Below the pieces are notes generated by a model that saw only the letters and a list, made by a program, of their open reading frames with translations, ran no database searches and was not told where the DNA came from. Of a stretch of 64,000 bases of DNA, positions 6,917-16,408 are shown one piece after another. Source of the stretch: Flammeovirga sp. SJP92 (GTDB taxonomy: Bacteria; Bacteroidota; Bacteroidia; Cytophagales; Flammeovirgaceae); the NCBI RefSeq assembly GCF_001583495.1, contig NZ_LQAQ01000019.1, forward strand, positions 1 through 64,000, in the 5' to 3' direction. A program made the position numbers and the translations under genes. Numbering within the stretch: the first letter of the stretch is position 1; each line of letters starts with the position of its first letter.

Positions 6917-9900
6917 TTAGTTTTTAATAAACTTCTTTCGGGTCTTATCAATTTGAAGGATATAAATGCCTTTTTGGAAGGTTGAAATATCCAACGTTTC
7001 TAATGATTTTGAGACCTGAAATTCCTTTACTTTTCTACCGTCAATACTATAAATAGAGACGTATTTTTTATTTAGATTTAGACCTTGGATATACAATAAA
7101 TCGCTGGCCGGGTTAGGATATAATTTAAAATGTAATTGTGGTGCAATGGATGTTGGAGGCTCTTCTGTCTCCTTTTTGATCACCGTTAAGTCGAAAGTTT
7201 TAATCAATTCATCATCACCCATTTTCAAGATGGCTGTGACTAGAATATTTTCGTTTTGTTCTGATTGTTGGACAACACCTTCAGTGCCATTTACAGTAAT
7301 GATTGTATTGTCTGACGAAATCCATTCCACTTCTAAACCGTCACTTTCTGGTATCATAAAATTGATGTTTTGAGTGACAGACTGAGCACTGTCACTCTCT
7401 TGGAAAGTAATGTAAACGTCCTTTTCCAATGCTTTTAATTCACTAGACACATCCCCTTTCAGCTTAATAACAAATGTCTTGTGTCCTACCAAATGCTTGT
7501 ATTTTATTTCCGCATCTAATCTTACTGAACGTTCAATCTCTGGTGTAGTGATAAAACCTGAATCCCCTTCCACTTTCACAAAATCTTCCGCATAAGAGGT
7601 CCATGTTACGGTAGACTCATAGCTTGATTGTGTAGGGAGATAGATATTTTGAGTCACGCTATTTTTATGATCTCCATTTTGATACCCGATCACCGTGGCA
7701 TTGATGGCTTCTTGCAAGAAAAGGTTATCATCTAACGCTCCATCTACAGAAACAAAAACATCATCAATGTGAATAGTACCCACCACTTTACCTAACTGAA
7801 ATAACAAGCGGAGATTTGTCATTCCCTTTAAATTGGATGTGATTTCTCTTTCAATAGTGTAGAGGCTGTCTTTCTCAATCACAATCGCATCACTGTTGAT
7901 TTTATCTGCTCCTTTATCCAACTGCAACTGAAATCTAATCTCTGTATCTACATCGGAATAAACGGAAAATCTAACTATAAATTTCTGTGCTTCTGGAATT
8001 GAAAAACCAATGACATGATCCAAAGTCCTATACCCCAAATTAGAGAAATTACCGCCGTTGGCAGTGATATGGAAACCCGCTGATTTTGATGAAGTGACAG
8101 GATGCAGGTCATTTTGAAGTTGGTATTCAATCCCTAATCCATCTTTGACAGTCGTAATCCAACCTTCTTCCACACCGCTCTCAAAACTAGGGTTGGTCTT
8201 GATGATATTACCACTGATTTTCTCTTCATTTGTAGCATAATATTGATTCCACCACTGCTCTACATCCTGTTTGATTTGAGCTATCTTAATGCTATATCCT
8301 GCATTATTGATTTCATTTTTGGTCTCAAGAGCCTGGTTATTCGCGTAAGCATAAAACTCTTCATGAAAGGCAGTCACTTCTGAAAATGGAACGTTCAATG
8401 GCGTCATGTCTTTATCGTTAGTCCAAAGCGTATAACGCTCATTCCCTTTCTTAAATGAATAACCGTTTTTACCGTTCTTTTTATAGTAAGTCACTGCCAA
8501 GTCTAATGGATAAGCTCTTTCTTCCTCATCATTATGATACAGCGAATTGCCTTGTAAAAACGTTGGTTTTGGTAAGTAAGCGTAGTCACAAATGGTAGGA
8601 TAAAGGTCTATCAACTGCACCGCTCTTTCCGTTTCTTTTAATCGTTTTGAAGGATCAATGATGATCAATGGCACCTGTGCTGAATTCTGTAAAAGATTAT
8701 GTTTGCCCCACATATTATGATCTCCCAAGTTGAAACCATGATCAGAAGAAACGACAATCAAGGTATTCTCTTTCTCACCAATTGCTTCTAAATGATCGAC
8801 CAACATACCAATTTGAGCATCGATATAAGAAGCACAAGCATAATAAGCCGTCAGTAATTCCTTTTGTTTTTCAAGGTCCAATACCTTCTCTGCATCCTTA
8901 TAAATATCATCCCAAGTCTGAGGAATATCTTTGTACCCCAACAGTTCTGTAGGCTCTTTGTAAGCAATAATATCCGTTCCTTCTGGCAGTTTTTGATAGT
9001 CTGCTAAAGTGATTTCTTTGTCTTTGTATAAATCAAAATACTTTTGTGGAGCGATAAACGGCAAGTGTGGTTTCTTAAAACCTACTGACAAGAAAAACGG
9101 TTGTTCAGTGACCGAAAACTTGTTCATCATTCTGATGGCCTCCAATGTAAACTGACCATCTTGATAGCCATCATCCCCTACGCCTTCAGGTCCTTTTTCA
9201 TACGACATTCCTTCTTCCACTCTGTAATTGTTTCCCGATACAAAATCACCGTATTCTTCAGGGTATTCATAGTGGCTTGGGTCTTTATAATTTTCCGTCC
9301 ATGAGTTCGCATTATGACCATCATCCACATTTCTAGGATCAAAAACTTTTCCTACAGCACCTGTTCTATAGCCATTCAACGCTAAGAATTGAGGTAATGT
9401 CGTCAGGTTTGGAGCGGTGTCTTCTAGTTTTAATGTAAGGTTGGTAATGCCATTTCTTTCAGGGTAAGTTCCGGTTAAGAAACTTGCTCTTGAAGGACCA
9501 CAAACGGGATAAGAACATTGAGCATTAGCATACTGAATGCCTTGTTGTGATAGCTTATCAAAAGTAGGTGTGATCACTTCCTCATTCCCGAAGGCTGTAA
9601 GGTCGGTGTTCAAATCATCTACCATGATAAACAGGATATTTTTTCTTTTTGGTTTTGGAAATAAAGGTGCTAATTGTCCTTCTACCCAATCGCCTGCTTT
9701 ACGGTTATAAACGGTTTTATTGGCTTTTGGACCCGCACACCAAATGGCTCTAGGGATTTCTAATTCTTCCGCTAAAGAAACTACCGCTTGATGGTATTTT
9801 GCTCTACTCAATGGAGAACATAAGTTGTTGGAGCCAAATTCACCTAAGTACAATGGCAAGTTTAAATTGTCAGCCCATTGTTTTACGTTTTTAAAATCAG

Positions 9901-10669
9901 CTCTAAGGGATGCAAACTCTTGTTCTGTTCCCCAATCTGGAATACTGTTATTGGTTTCAGGGTATTTTGTAAATGTGTTGGGCCAGTAATAATGGAACCA
10001 AGGAATGAGTTTGTCGTCATTTTCAAAAAGGGCTGGATCCATTTGCTGAGGAGCAAAAATGGCATTATCACCACCTCCAACAACCATCAAAATACGATCA
10101 GGGTTATCCTTTCTTACTGTCTCTACTAATTCAACATTCAGCTGATCCACCAATCCTTTATTCATATTAAAGTAAGGCTCATTGATCAACTCAAATACTA
10201 ATTCATCATTACTTTTATCTTTAAAATGAGCACTGACCTGTGTCCAAATAGCTAGAAACCTCTCCCATTTTGCAGGATCAGTATAAACTTCATCTTCCTT
10301 TGTTACTTCCTCAATAAACCAGTGTTCACCATGTGCATTCAACACCACGATCAATCCTCTCTCCGTTGCCCAATCCACCACTTCTTCTACCCTCGTCAGC
10401 CATGCTTCATCAATGATATAAGGTGCCGTTTCAGTCGTATGACTTCCCCATCGAACGGGTAGACGTATATGATCAAAACCTGCATTGGCCACATCATCCA
10501 TCATAAATTCTGTAATGGGATCAGCCCAGTCTCCTTCATTTTTGGCGCTCATCACATTTCCAAAGTTATAGCCATTGCCTAGCTTTTTGGCCATGTCATG
10601 AGCGGGTGTTTGTGCTTGAAGTAATAAAGAGGAAAAGAATAAAATATAAAGTAGTATAATTTTTTTCAT
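6917..10669 (-). CDS. GH5 glycanase-sulfatase fusion with CBM-like, Ig-like and T9SS domains
   Basis: A 1,250-residue secreted bifunctional enzyme. After a signal peptide (1-20), residues ~25-335 form a GH5 barrel: Arg69, His113, acid/base Glu164 in LINEPY, His226, nucleophile Glu277 in LYLGEFG and Trp310. Residues ~340-800 are a complete S1 sulfatase with Asp351-Asp352, the formylglycine motif Cys390-Gly-Pro-Ser-Arg394 and Asp643-His644. The CGPSR form resembles iduronate-2-sulfatase-like S1_7 enzymes; the subfamily is not verified. Then follow a CBM-like jelly roll (~820-977), two Ig-like modules (~985-1165) and a T9SS sorting domain (~1176-1250, with LYPNPASD and GIYILQI). It should cut a beta-glycan and remove sulfate at the cell surface. 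All active-site residues of both halves are present. Its C-terminal modules resemble those of the next gene upstream, with which it probably forms a unit. Confidence 0.92.
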   Translation of the reverse strand: MKKIILLYILFFSSLLLQAQTPAHDMAKKLGNGYNFGNVMSAKNEGDWADPITEFMMDDVANAGFDHIRLPVRWGSHTTETAPYIIDEAWLTRVEEVVDWATERGLIVVLNAHGEHWFIEEVTKEDEVYTDPAKWERFLAIWTQVSAHFKDKSNDELVFELINEPYFNMNKGLVDQLNVELVETVRKDNPDRILMVVGGGDNAIFAPQQMDPALFENDDKLIPWFHYYWPNTFTKYPETNNSIPDWGTEQEFASLRADFKNVKQWADNLNLPLYLGEFGSNNLCSPLSRAKYHQAVVSLAEELEIPRAIWCAGPKANKTVYNRKAGDWVEGQLAPLFPKPKRKNILFIMVDDLNTDLTAFGNEEVITPTFDKLSQQGIQYANAQCSYPVCGPSRASFLTGTYPERNGITNLTLKLEDTAPNLTTLPQFLALNGYRTGAVGKVFDPRNVDDGHNANSWTENYKDPSHYEYPEEYGDFVSGNNYRVEEGMSYEKGPEGVGDDGYQDGQFTLEAIRMMNKFSVTEQPFFLSVGFKKPHLPFIAPQKYFDLYKDKEITLADYQKLPEGTDIIAYKEPTELLGYKDIPQTWDDIYKDAEKVLDLEKQKELLTAYYACASYIDAQIGMLVDHLEAIGEKENTLIVVSSDHGFNLGDHNMWGKHNLLQNSAQVPLIIIDPSKRLKETERAVQLIDLYPTICDYAYLPKPTFLQGNSLYHNDEEERAYPLDLAVTYYKKNGKNGYSFKKGNERYTLWTNDKDMTPLNVPFSEVTAFHEEFYAYANNQALETKNEINNAGYSIKIAQIKQDVEQWWNQYYATNEEKISGNIIKTNPSFESGVEEGWITTVKDGLGIEYQLQNDLHPVTSSKSAGFHITANGGNFSNLGYRTLDHVIGFSIPEAQKFIVRFSVYSDVDTEIRFQLQLDKGADKINSDAIVIEKDSLYTIEREITSNLKGMTNLRLLFQLGKVVGTIHIDDVFVSVDGALDDNLFLQEAINATVIGYQNGDHKNSVTQNIYLPTQSSYESTVTWTSYAEDFVKVEGDSGFITTPEIERSVRLDAEIKYKHLVGHKTFVIKLKGDVSSELKALEKDVYITFQESDSAQSVTQNINFMIPESDGLEVEWISSDNTIITVNGTEGVVQQSEQNENILVTAILKMGDDELIKTFDLTVIKKETEEPPTSIAPQLHFKLYPNPASDLLYIQGLNLNKKYVSIYSIDGRKVKEFQVSKSLETLDISTFQKGIYILQIDKTRKKFIKN

Positions 10670-10714
10670 CTGTCGAATATTAAAAAATACTTGTAAGTAC
10701 TAGAAGGGTATAGT

Positions 10715-10863
10715 AATGAAGAATTAAGAATGATGAATGAAGATGGATCGTGTTATGGTACCCAGATTAGTTTTCAGGTGATAAATGAGAAGTGATACCA
10801 ATTACCTGAGTTCCATAGCACGAACCATTTCCATTTTTAACTCTTCATTCTTAATTCTTCATT
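10715..10863. repeat. Inverted-repeat element, 149 bp (copy 1)
   Basis: Arms of about 45 bp: AATGAAGAATTAAGAATGA begins the left arm and its exact complement ends the right arm, followed inward by ATGGaTCGTGtTATGG matching with a small indel. It fills the gap between two PUL genes. A second copy of the family is at 32758-32901. Confidence 0.7.
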
Positions 10864-10897
10864 CATTAAATGTCGTCTACTTATTCCAATTGATGGA

Positions 10898-13800
10898 TTA
10901 TTTTTTGATAAACAGCTTACTTTGAGTGTTCACCTTCACGATGTACTTACCGTTTGGCAATGACTGCACATTCAGTTTGTAACCGTTGGCTGTTTTCTCA
11001 GTTGTAAAGTTGTTTACCGCTCTGCCCAATAAGTCATACACTGCTATTTCTGCATCTCTCTGAGGAGTGGCAACAAACAAGTGATCTACTGTTGGGTTTG
11101 GATATACGCTTAAGATCAATTGATCATCTTCTACTGAAGTAGGGATATCCTTTTTAAGCACTACAATATCGAATACTTTTGTTTCCGACTGACCGTTCAA
11201 CGTTACTGTTGCTGTCAGTGCAATGCTTGTATTTTCCGAAGGTCTTACTACCTCACCAGAAGTTGAAACAACCGCCTCATCTGATGAAGCCCAAGTCACT
11301 GTAGTTTGGTGAAGCGAAGTGGTTGGTAGTACCATTGCTGAAGTTACATTTTCTGCATCATCACCCTCTGCGAAAGTAATTTCCAATGCTTCAGTTGCTT
11401 CTTTTAACTGTTGTGCTGTTTCATCACCTCCATTATCTTCTGTTTTGATGACTGTAAGGTCGAATGTTTTTGTTTGTGATTTTCCTTCTAAACTTAATGT
11501 CGCTGTAAGCGTTACCGTTGTATTTTCAGAAGGTCTGATCACTGTACCATTTGATGTAATTACTGCCTCATTTGAAGAAACCCATGTCACTGTTGTTTCA
11601 TGTAATGAAGACGCTGGTAATAAAATATTTTGTGTTACGCTTTCTGCATGATCACCTTCTGAATAACCAACACTTAATGCTACTGAAGCTTCCTGTAATA
11701 ATTCCTCCACAGGCTTTCCAGTATCTTCTTCTTTGATGACTGTTAAATCAAATGTTTTTGTACCTTCTTCACCAAGCAATGATAACGTTGCTGTCAATGT
11801 GATATTTTGATCTTCAGCACCTCTTACCACAACACCGTTTGATGATACAACTGCATCATTTGAAGAAGTCCATGTGATTGTTCCTCCAAATTCTGTTGTA
11901 GTTGGAAGAGTTACATCAGATGTCACAGTACTGCTTGTTTCACCTTCCGCATACGTTACTTCCACTGTTGCTAAAGCGTCTGTTAAGTAAGATCTTAAAG
12001 CCACTGTCAATGGGAATGCTACTGTCTCAGCGTATTCACCTTTAGCAATTGTTGCTGTCAATTTTACTGCTTGATCCGCAATTTGTTGTGTTACTACAGC
12101 CTGATCATTTTCTACTGTAATCGCTTCATGATCAGAAACCCAAGTGATGGTAGTAGCATGTCCTAAGTTGTCGGTTAAAGGAAGGGGAAAAGTAGTAGTC
12201 ACACTATCTTTTGTATCCTCCCCTTCTAACATTAGGCTTAAATCTACTGATGCTAACATCACATGTGCTTTGTCCGCAGGCATCTCTTTTATACTTACAT
12301 TATCGAATACAATCTCTCCCACATTGCCACCTACTTGAAGCAATAATCTATACGATTTTAGCCCTGCCGGTACTGCAATTAATGAAGTGTATTCTTTGCT
12401 TTCTGTTCCGAGTGTAAATGTTTCACCATTCGTTGATACATTTTTTCCTTCCTCATCATGTCCTTGAAGTTGGTATCTGATTTTAGCTCCTTCAAAGCCA
12501 TACGCTTCAGCACTGATTGTAATGTATCCTCCTTCCGAAGTCAATTCATTGAATGGATAAGTTTGTGTTCTGTACACTAGGTTTGGCAATGATACACCTC
12601 CATTTTCGATGTTCAATTTCACTGCTTTTGTACCATTAAAACCATGTGTTATGTGGTCCACAGTAAATACTACTGGAGGATCAAGACTTGCATTGAAGTT
12701 CGACTCCCATCCTACTAAGTCTTCTGCTTCAAAACCAGCATTCACAATGATCATATTACCTTCAGCGTCTGTATATTCTAATACTTTCACATTGAATTCT
12801 TTCGTCATCGACTCTTCTCCCAATGTTACCGTAGCCGTCAATACAACATCTGTAGGTTGTGCTCCTCTCACTACTTTTCCTTCTGTTGAAATTACCTCAG
12901 GGTGAGATGAAACCCATGTCACTGTTGTTCCATTGATTCCTTCAGCAGGTAAAGTCAATGGGTGTAAAATACCGTTTCCGTCTTGAGGATCTAAATAATG
13001 GAAAGCCACTTCTAATGCTTCTACAGCATCTTTCAAAGAAGTATCTTCTACTACCGTTACCTCAAATACTTTTTCTTCTTGGTATTCGCCTTTTGTAATA
13101 GTTGCTGTTAACTGTACATTTTGTGAACCTTCTGCAACTACCACTTCAGCAGTAGTTTCATTGATTACAATTGCAGGGTTATTTGATTCCCAAGTGATCG
13201 TTGTACCATAAGCCATTTCATCGGATTGAGGCAATGTAAAATTAGCCGTCACATTATCTTTCGTATCACCTTCTGCAAATACAAGATCTAATGCTTCTTT
13301 TGTGAATTTTACTTGAGCTACATCTGCATTGATTTCTTTCACAACCACATCATCAAAAACAATATTACCTGCAGCGTTTCCACCAATTTGAATCAACAAA
13401 CGAAGCGAAGAGATACCTGCCGGCATTTCCATCAACTGCACATAATCTGCTGTTGTTTCGTTGATTGTAAAGCTTTCCGAATTCACATTGACGTTTTTAT
13501 TCTCTGCATCTTTGCCTTGCAATTGATAACGAATTGTATTTTCAGCATCTGCATAAGCAGCAACTTTTACTTCAAAATATCTTTTGGCTGTTGATAAACC
13601 ATTGAAAGGATAATTGAATGAATTTCTAAATACAAGGTTTGAGAAAGAAACACCACCGTAATTGATTGTCATTTGTGCAGCGCCAGTGCCGTTATCCTTA
13701 TGCGTTACTTTGCTTAATGTATAATCGATTGGAGGATCTGATGATGCTAAAATTCCTACATTCCACCCGTCTAACTCATCTTGCTCAAAGTCTGCATTGA

Positions 13801-15982
13801 CTAAAATAATATTACCGTTTTCGTCTGCGAATGGTAAAACAACAGCATTAAATTCTTTTATATCTGACACATCACCTGAAGTGATTGTAGCGGTTAATGT
13901 TACGTTTTGAGCCGTTGCACCTCTATTTACATCACCTGTAATGCTGATTGCTTCTTCATCAGATGAAGCCCATGAGATTGTTGTACCATGCTTTCCTTCT
14001 GTTGACAATTCCACAATATCGAACATGATACCATTTCCATCCGAAGGATCTAAATAGAAGTATTTTACAAATAAAGCCGACTTCGCTTCCTGAACTTTCT
14101 CTTCTGCTGTGATTGCTAACACAGTAAGTTCAAAGGTCTTATCCAATGTCTCTTCACCGTCAATCGTCACTGTAGCTGTCAATGTGATATTTTGGTCTGT
14201 ATCTTTTCTATATACATTTCCTTCAGTATCAATCACGGTTTCATCTGTACTTGCCCAAGTTACTGTGGCATCGAAAGTGGAAGTGGAAGGCAGTGTAATA
14301 TTATTTTTTACAGTAGAAGCTGTCTCTGTTTCAGTATAAGTAATTTCAAGTGCATTTACTGATTTCTCTAAATCTGATAACGGTTTTATTACCCTTACAT
14401 CAAAAGTTTTTGTCACCGATGCACCTCCATTTGTAATAGTAGCCGTAAGTGTCACATTTTCTTCTCCAGCTACAGATTGAATTTCTGCAGTTCCTCCATT
14501 GATGACAATTGCATCTGTATTGTTAGATTCCCAAGAAATCACTGTTCCATAAGTGTCGTCTGTCAACGGTAATATTATATTCGATGTCACATTATTGGCA
14601 TCATCTCCTTCAGCAAAAATAAGTGCTAAGTCTTCTTTTACCATTTTCGCTTCCGCTTCATCCTTAGAGATTTCTTTGACCATAGCGTTATCCACTACAA
14701 CATTTCCAGTGTTTCTACCTACCTGAACAAAGAAACGGAACGAGCCAATACCTGCATCCATTTTTAAAATTGCGGTATAGTCTGTGGGTGTATCATTGAT
14801 ATAAAATTCTGTACTGTTCTTGTTGACAAAACTGCTAGAGGCATTTTTACCTTGTAACTGGTAACGTACTTTCTCTACGTCTCCATAGATATTGGAAGAC
14901 ACTTCATAATATTTTTCTTCCGTTGTAAAATCATTAAAAGGATACAAGAATGTTCTTAACACCAAGTTGGGAAGAGATACACCACCGCTAACAATATCAA
15001 AAGCTACAGCTGATGTTCCATTTTCTTTATGTGTTACAGACTGATATGTGAAGTCAATGGCTTGAGATGCATTAAAGTTAGTTTCCCAACCTGCATTCTC
15101 TCCTAAATCGAAATCAGCGTTGATCACAATTAAGTTGCCTTGAGCATCCATCATTGGCAATACATTTACTGTAAAGTCTTTTGTCAACGTTTCATCATTT
15201 AAAGAAATCGTTGCTTGCAATGTTACAGGAGTGGCAGAATTGGCTCTTTTGACTTCTCCAGTAGTACTGATCACATTTTCATCAGATGAAGTCCAAGCAA
15301 CTGTAGTTCCATTTACTCCTTCTGTTGGCAAAGTCACATCATATAAGATACCATTTCCGTCTTGTGGATCTAAACTATTGAAAGACAACTCCAAAACATC
15401 TTTGGCTTCTTGTACTGATTCCGCATCCGTTTTTGTGTTTTTGGGAGCAAAATAGACATTATCAAAATAGAAGTCACCAACGTTTTTTCCTACTTGAATC
15501 AACAAATACCACTTCTCTGCCCCAGCAGGAACTGTAATGGTTGTTTCAAAAGTCTGAACTGATTCAGTATTGTTGAATACCTCCGTTGTAATCTGAGATG
15601 GTCCATTATAATTCAACGCAAAACGAAAATTCTGCCCTGTTGTACCGTAAGCATCTACTTTACATACAAACTCTGTATCTTCTGCTAATGGAGATTCAAA
15701 GTTGGTATAACTTCCTGATTTTAATTGAATATTACTTCTGCTTAATCCTGCATTTTCAGGTGTGTCAGGAATTGCAATTTTGATAAAATAGTTTCCCTCT
15801 ATTTGTACTCTCTCAAAAGTGGGAGGGTTCGTCAAACCATTTTTCATTGTTAGGGTCCATTCGTTTGAGATAATTTCATCCTCAAACCCTGGGTTGGTTA
15901 TTAAATTGTCATTTGCAAATGCAGAGAGACACATCAGCCATGACAGGACAAAGGTTGTAAAAGTTAATTTCATATAATTCAT
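10898..15982 (-). CDS. Giant multi-CBM/Ig surface protein with T9SS domain
   Basis: A 1,694-residue exported protein with signal peptide (1-23) and a C-terminal T9SS sorting domain (~1618-1694; VYPNPTVD, GKYIVKV). Between them I count four CBM-like jelly rolls (~25-180, 281-438, 723-884, 1075-1234; each with NADFE- or NPGFE-type starts and RYQLQG cores in three of them) and ten Ig-like modules (~185-275, 445-533, 537-623, 629-716, 890-978, 983-1070, 1240-1327, 1332-1416, 1427-1514, 1523-1610), each with a TVTWxSSxExVI core and TLTATxxxGxxxxTKxFxxxV strand. No catalytic domain is recognisable. It likely holds or concentrates the target polysaccharide at the cell surface. It lies 228 bp upstream of the GH5-sulfatase gene on the same strand, and that enzyme carries the same kinds of module. 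An adhesin role is an alternative. Confidence 0.85.
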   Translation of the reverse strand: MNYMKLTFTTFVLSWLMCLSAFANDNLITNPGFEDEIISNEWTLTMKNGLTNPPTFERVQIEGNYFIKIAIPDTPENAGLSRSNIQLKSGSYTNFESPLAEDTEFVCKVDAYGTTGQNFRFALNYNGPSQITTEVFNNTESVQTFETTITVPAGAEKWYLLIQVGKNVGDFYFDNVYFAPKNTKTDAESVQEAKDVLELSFNSLDPQDGNGILYDVTLPTEGVNGTTVAWTSSDENVISTTGEVKRANSATPVTLQATISLNDETLTKDFTVNVLPMMDAQGNLIVINADFDLGENAGWETNFNASQAIDFTYQSVTHKENGTSAVAFDIVSGGVSLPNLVLRTFLYPFNDFTTEEKYYEVSSNIYGDVEKVRYQLQGKNASSSFVNKNSTEFYINDTPTDYTAILKMDAGIGSFRFFVQVGRNTGNVVVDNAMVKEISKDEAEAKMVKEDLALIFAEGDDANNVTSNIILPLTDDTYGTVISWESNNTDAIVINGGTAEIQSVAGEENVTLTATITNGGASVTKTFDVRVIKPLSDLEKSVNALEITYTETETASTVKNNITLPSTSTFDATVTWASTDETVIDTEGNVYRKDTDQNITLTATVTIDGEETLDKTFELTVLAITAEEKVQEAKSALFVKYFYLDPSDGNGIMFDIVELSTEGKHGTTISWASSDEEAISITGDVNRGATAQNVTLTATITSGDVSDIKEFNAVVLPFADENGNIILVNADFEQDELDGWNVGILASSDPPIDYTLSKVTHKDNGTGAAQMTINYGGVSFSNLVFRNSFNYPFNGLSTAKRYFEVKVAAYADAENTIRYQLQGKDAENKNVNVNSESFTINETTADYVQLMEMPAGISSLRLLIQIGGNAAGNIVFDDVVVKEINADVAQVKFTKEALDLVFAEGDTKDNVTANFTLPQSDEMAYGTTITWESNNPAIVINETTAEVVVAEGSQNVQLTATITKGEYQEEKVFEVTVVEDTSLKDAVEALEVAFHYLDPQDGNGILHPLTLPAEGINGTTVTWVSSHPEVISTEGKVVRGAQPTDVVLTATVTLGEESMTKEFNVKVLEYTDAEGNMIIVNAGFEAEDLVGWESNFNASLDPPVVFTVDHITHGFNGTKAVKLNIENGGVSLPNLVYRTQTYPFNELTSEGGYITISAEAYGFEGAKIRYQLQGHDEEGKNVSTNGETFTLGTESKEYTSLIAVPAGLKSYRLLLQVGGNVGEIVFDNVSIKEMPADKAHVMLASVDLSLMLEGEDTKDSVTTTFPLPLTDNLGHATTITWVSDHEAITVENDQAVVTQQIADQAVKLTATIAKGEYAETVAFPLTVALRSYLTDALATVEVTYAEGETSSTVTSDVTLPTTTEFGGTITWTSSNDAVVSSNGVVVRGAEDQNITLTATLSLLGEEGTKTFDLTVIKEEDTGKPVEELLQEASVALSVGYSEGDHAESVTQNILLPASSLHETTVTWVSSNEAVITSNGTVIRPSENTTVTLTATLSLEGKSQTKTFDLTVIKTEDNGGDETAQQLKEATEALEITFAEGDDAENVTSAMVLPTTSLHQTTVTWASSDEAVVSTSGEVVRPSENTSIALTATVTLNGQSETKVFDIVVLKKDIPTSVEDDQLILSVYPNPTVDHLFVATPQRDAEIAVYDLLGRAVNNFTTEKTANGYKLNVQSLPNGKYIVKVNTQSKLFIKK

Positions 15983-16408
15983 ACTTTGTTATAAGTAAAT
16001 GACAAGTTTCCTTATCGGAAGTTGTGCTGTGTTTATCACCAGATTATCATTTCAGAGTAGTTCACTACCAAGTCAGATATTGTACTTTATTATCTGGTGC
16101 TTTAGTCATAGTCAAAAGTAGGTCTGTTAAGGTTTATTTAGGGTGTATTTTCCGTTCTAGCACCTCTAAAAATGTTTCTAACATTGTCTCAATATGTTAT
16201 TTAAGTGATCAAAACGTCATTTTTATGTAACGACACGTTTTTTTCGATGGAAAATAAGACTGTTTATTTTTTAAACCTTGAAATCGGCTGGCTCTTTTGA
16301 GGTAGCAGGTGAAATTAATTATGTGTAAATAAATGAGAGCGTAGATATTTGAGAGGAAGGCTAGACACGTGTAAAGAAGGGTAGACACATAGGTCTACCC
16401 CTACGCGG
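15983..16408. other. 426-bp intergenic region upstream of the giant surface protein
   Basis: Should contain the promoter of the 10898-15982 gene, but no clear TAnnTTTG box was identified on the minus strand. CACCAGAT at 16037-16044 and ATCTGGTG at 16092-16099 form a spaced inverted repeat, and a 26-bp palindromic repeat lies at 16379-16404. Confidence 0.5.
16379..16404 (-). repeat. 26-bp REP-like palindromic repeat, copy 1
   Basis: GGGTAGACACATAGG followed by TCTACCCCTAC; self-complementary around GGGTAGAC/GTCTACCC. The exact reverse complement occurs at 19248-19273, so the two copies bracket the sulfatase pair. It lies 5 bp after the 16409 stop. Confidence 0.8.

Noticed and set aside
10898-15982. 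Glycoside hydrolase
   Set aside because: Only CBM-like, Ig-like and T9SS modules; no catalytic fold or acid pair was found.
16024-16230. 68-residue ORF upstream of the giant surface protein
   Set aside because: No conserved motif or start signal; lies in an AT-rich control region.
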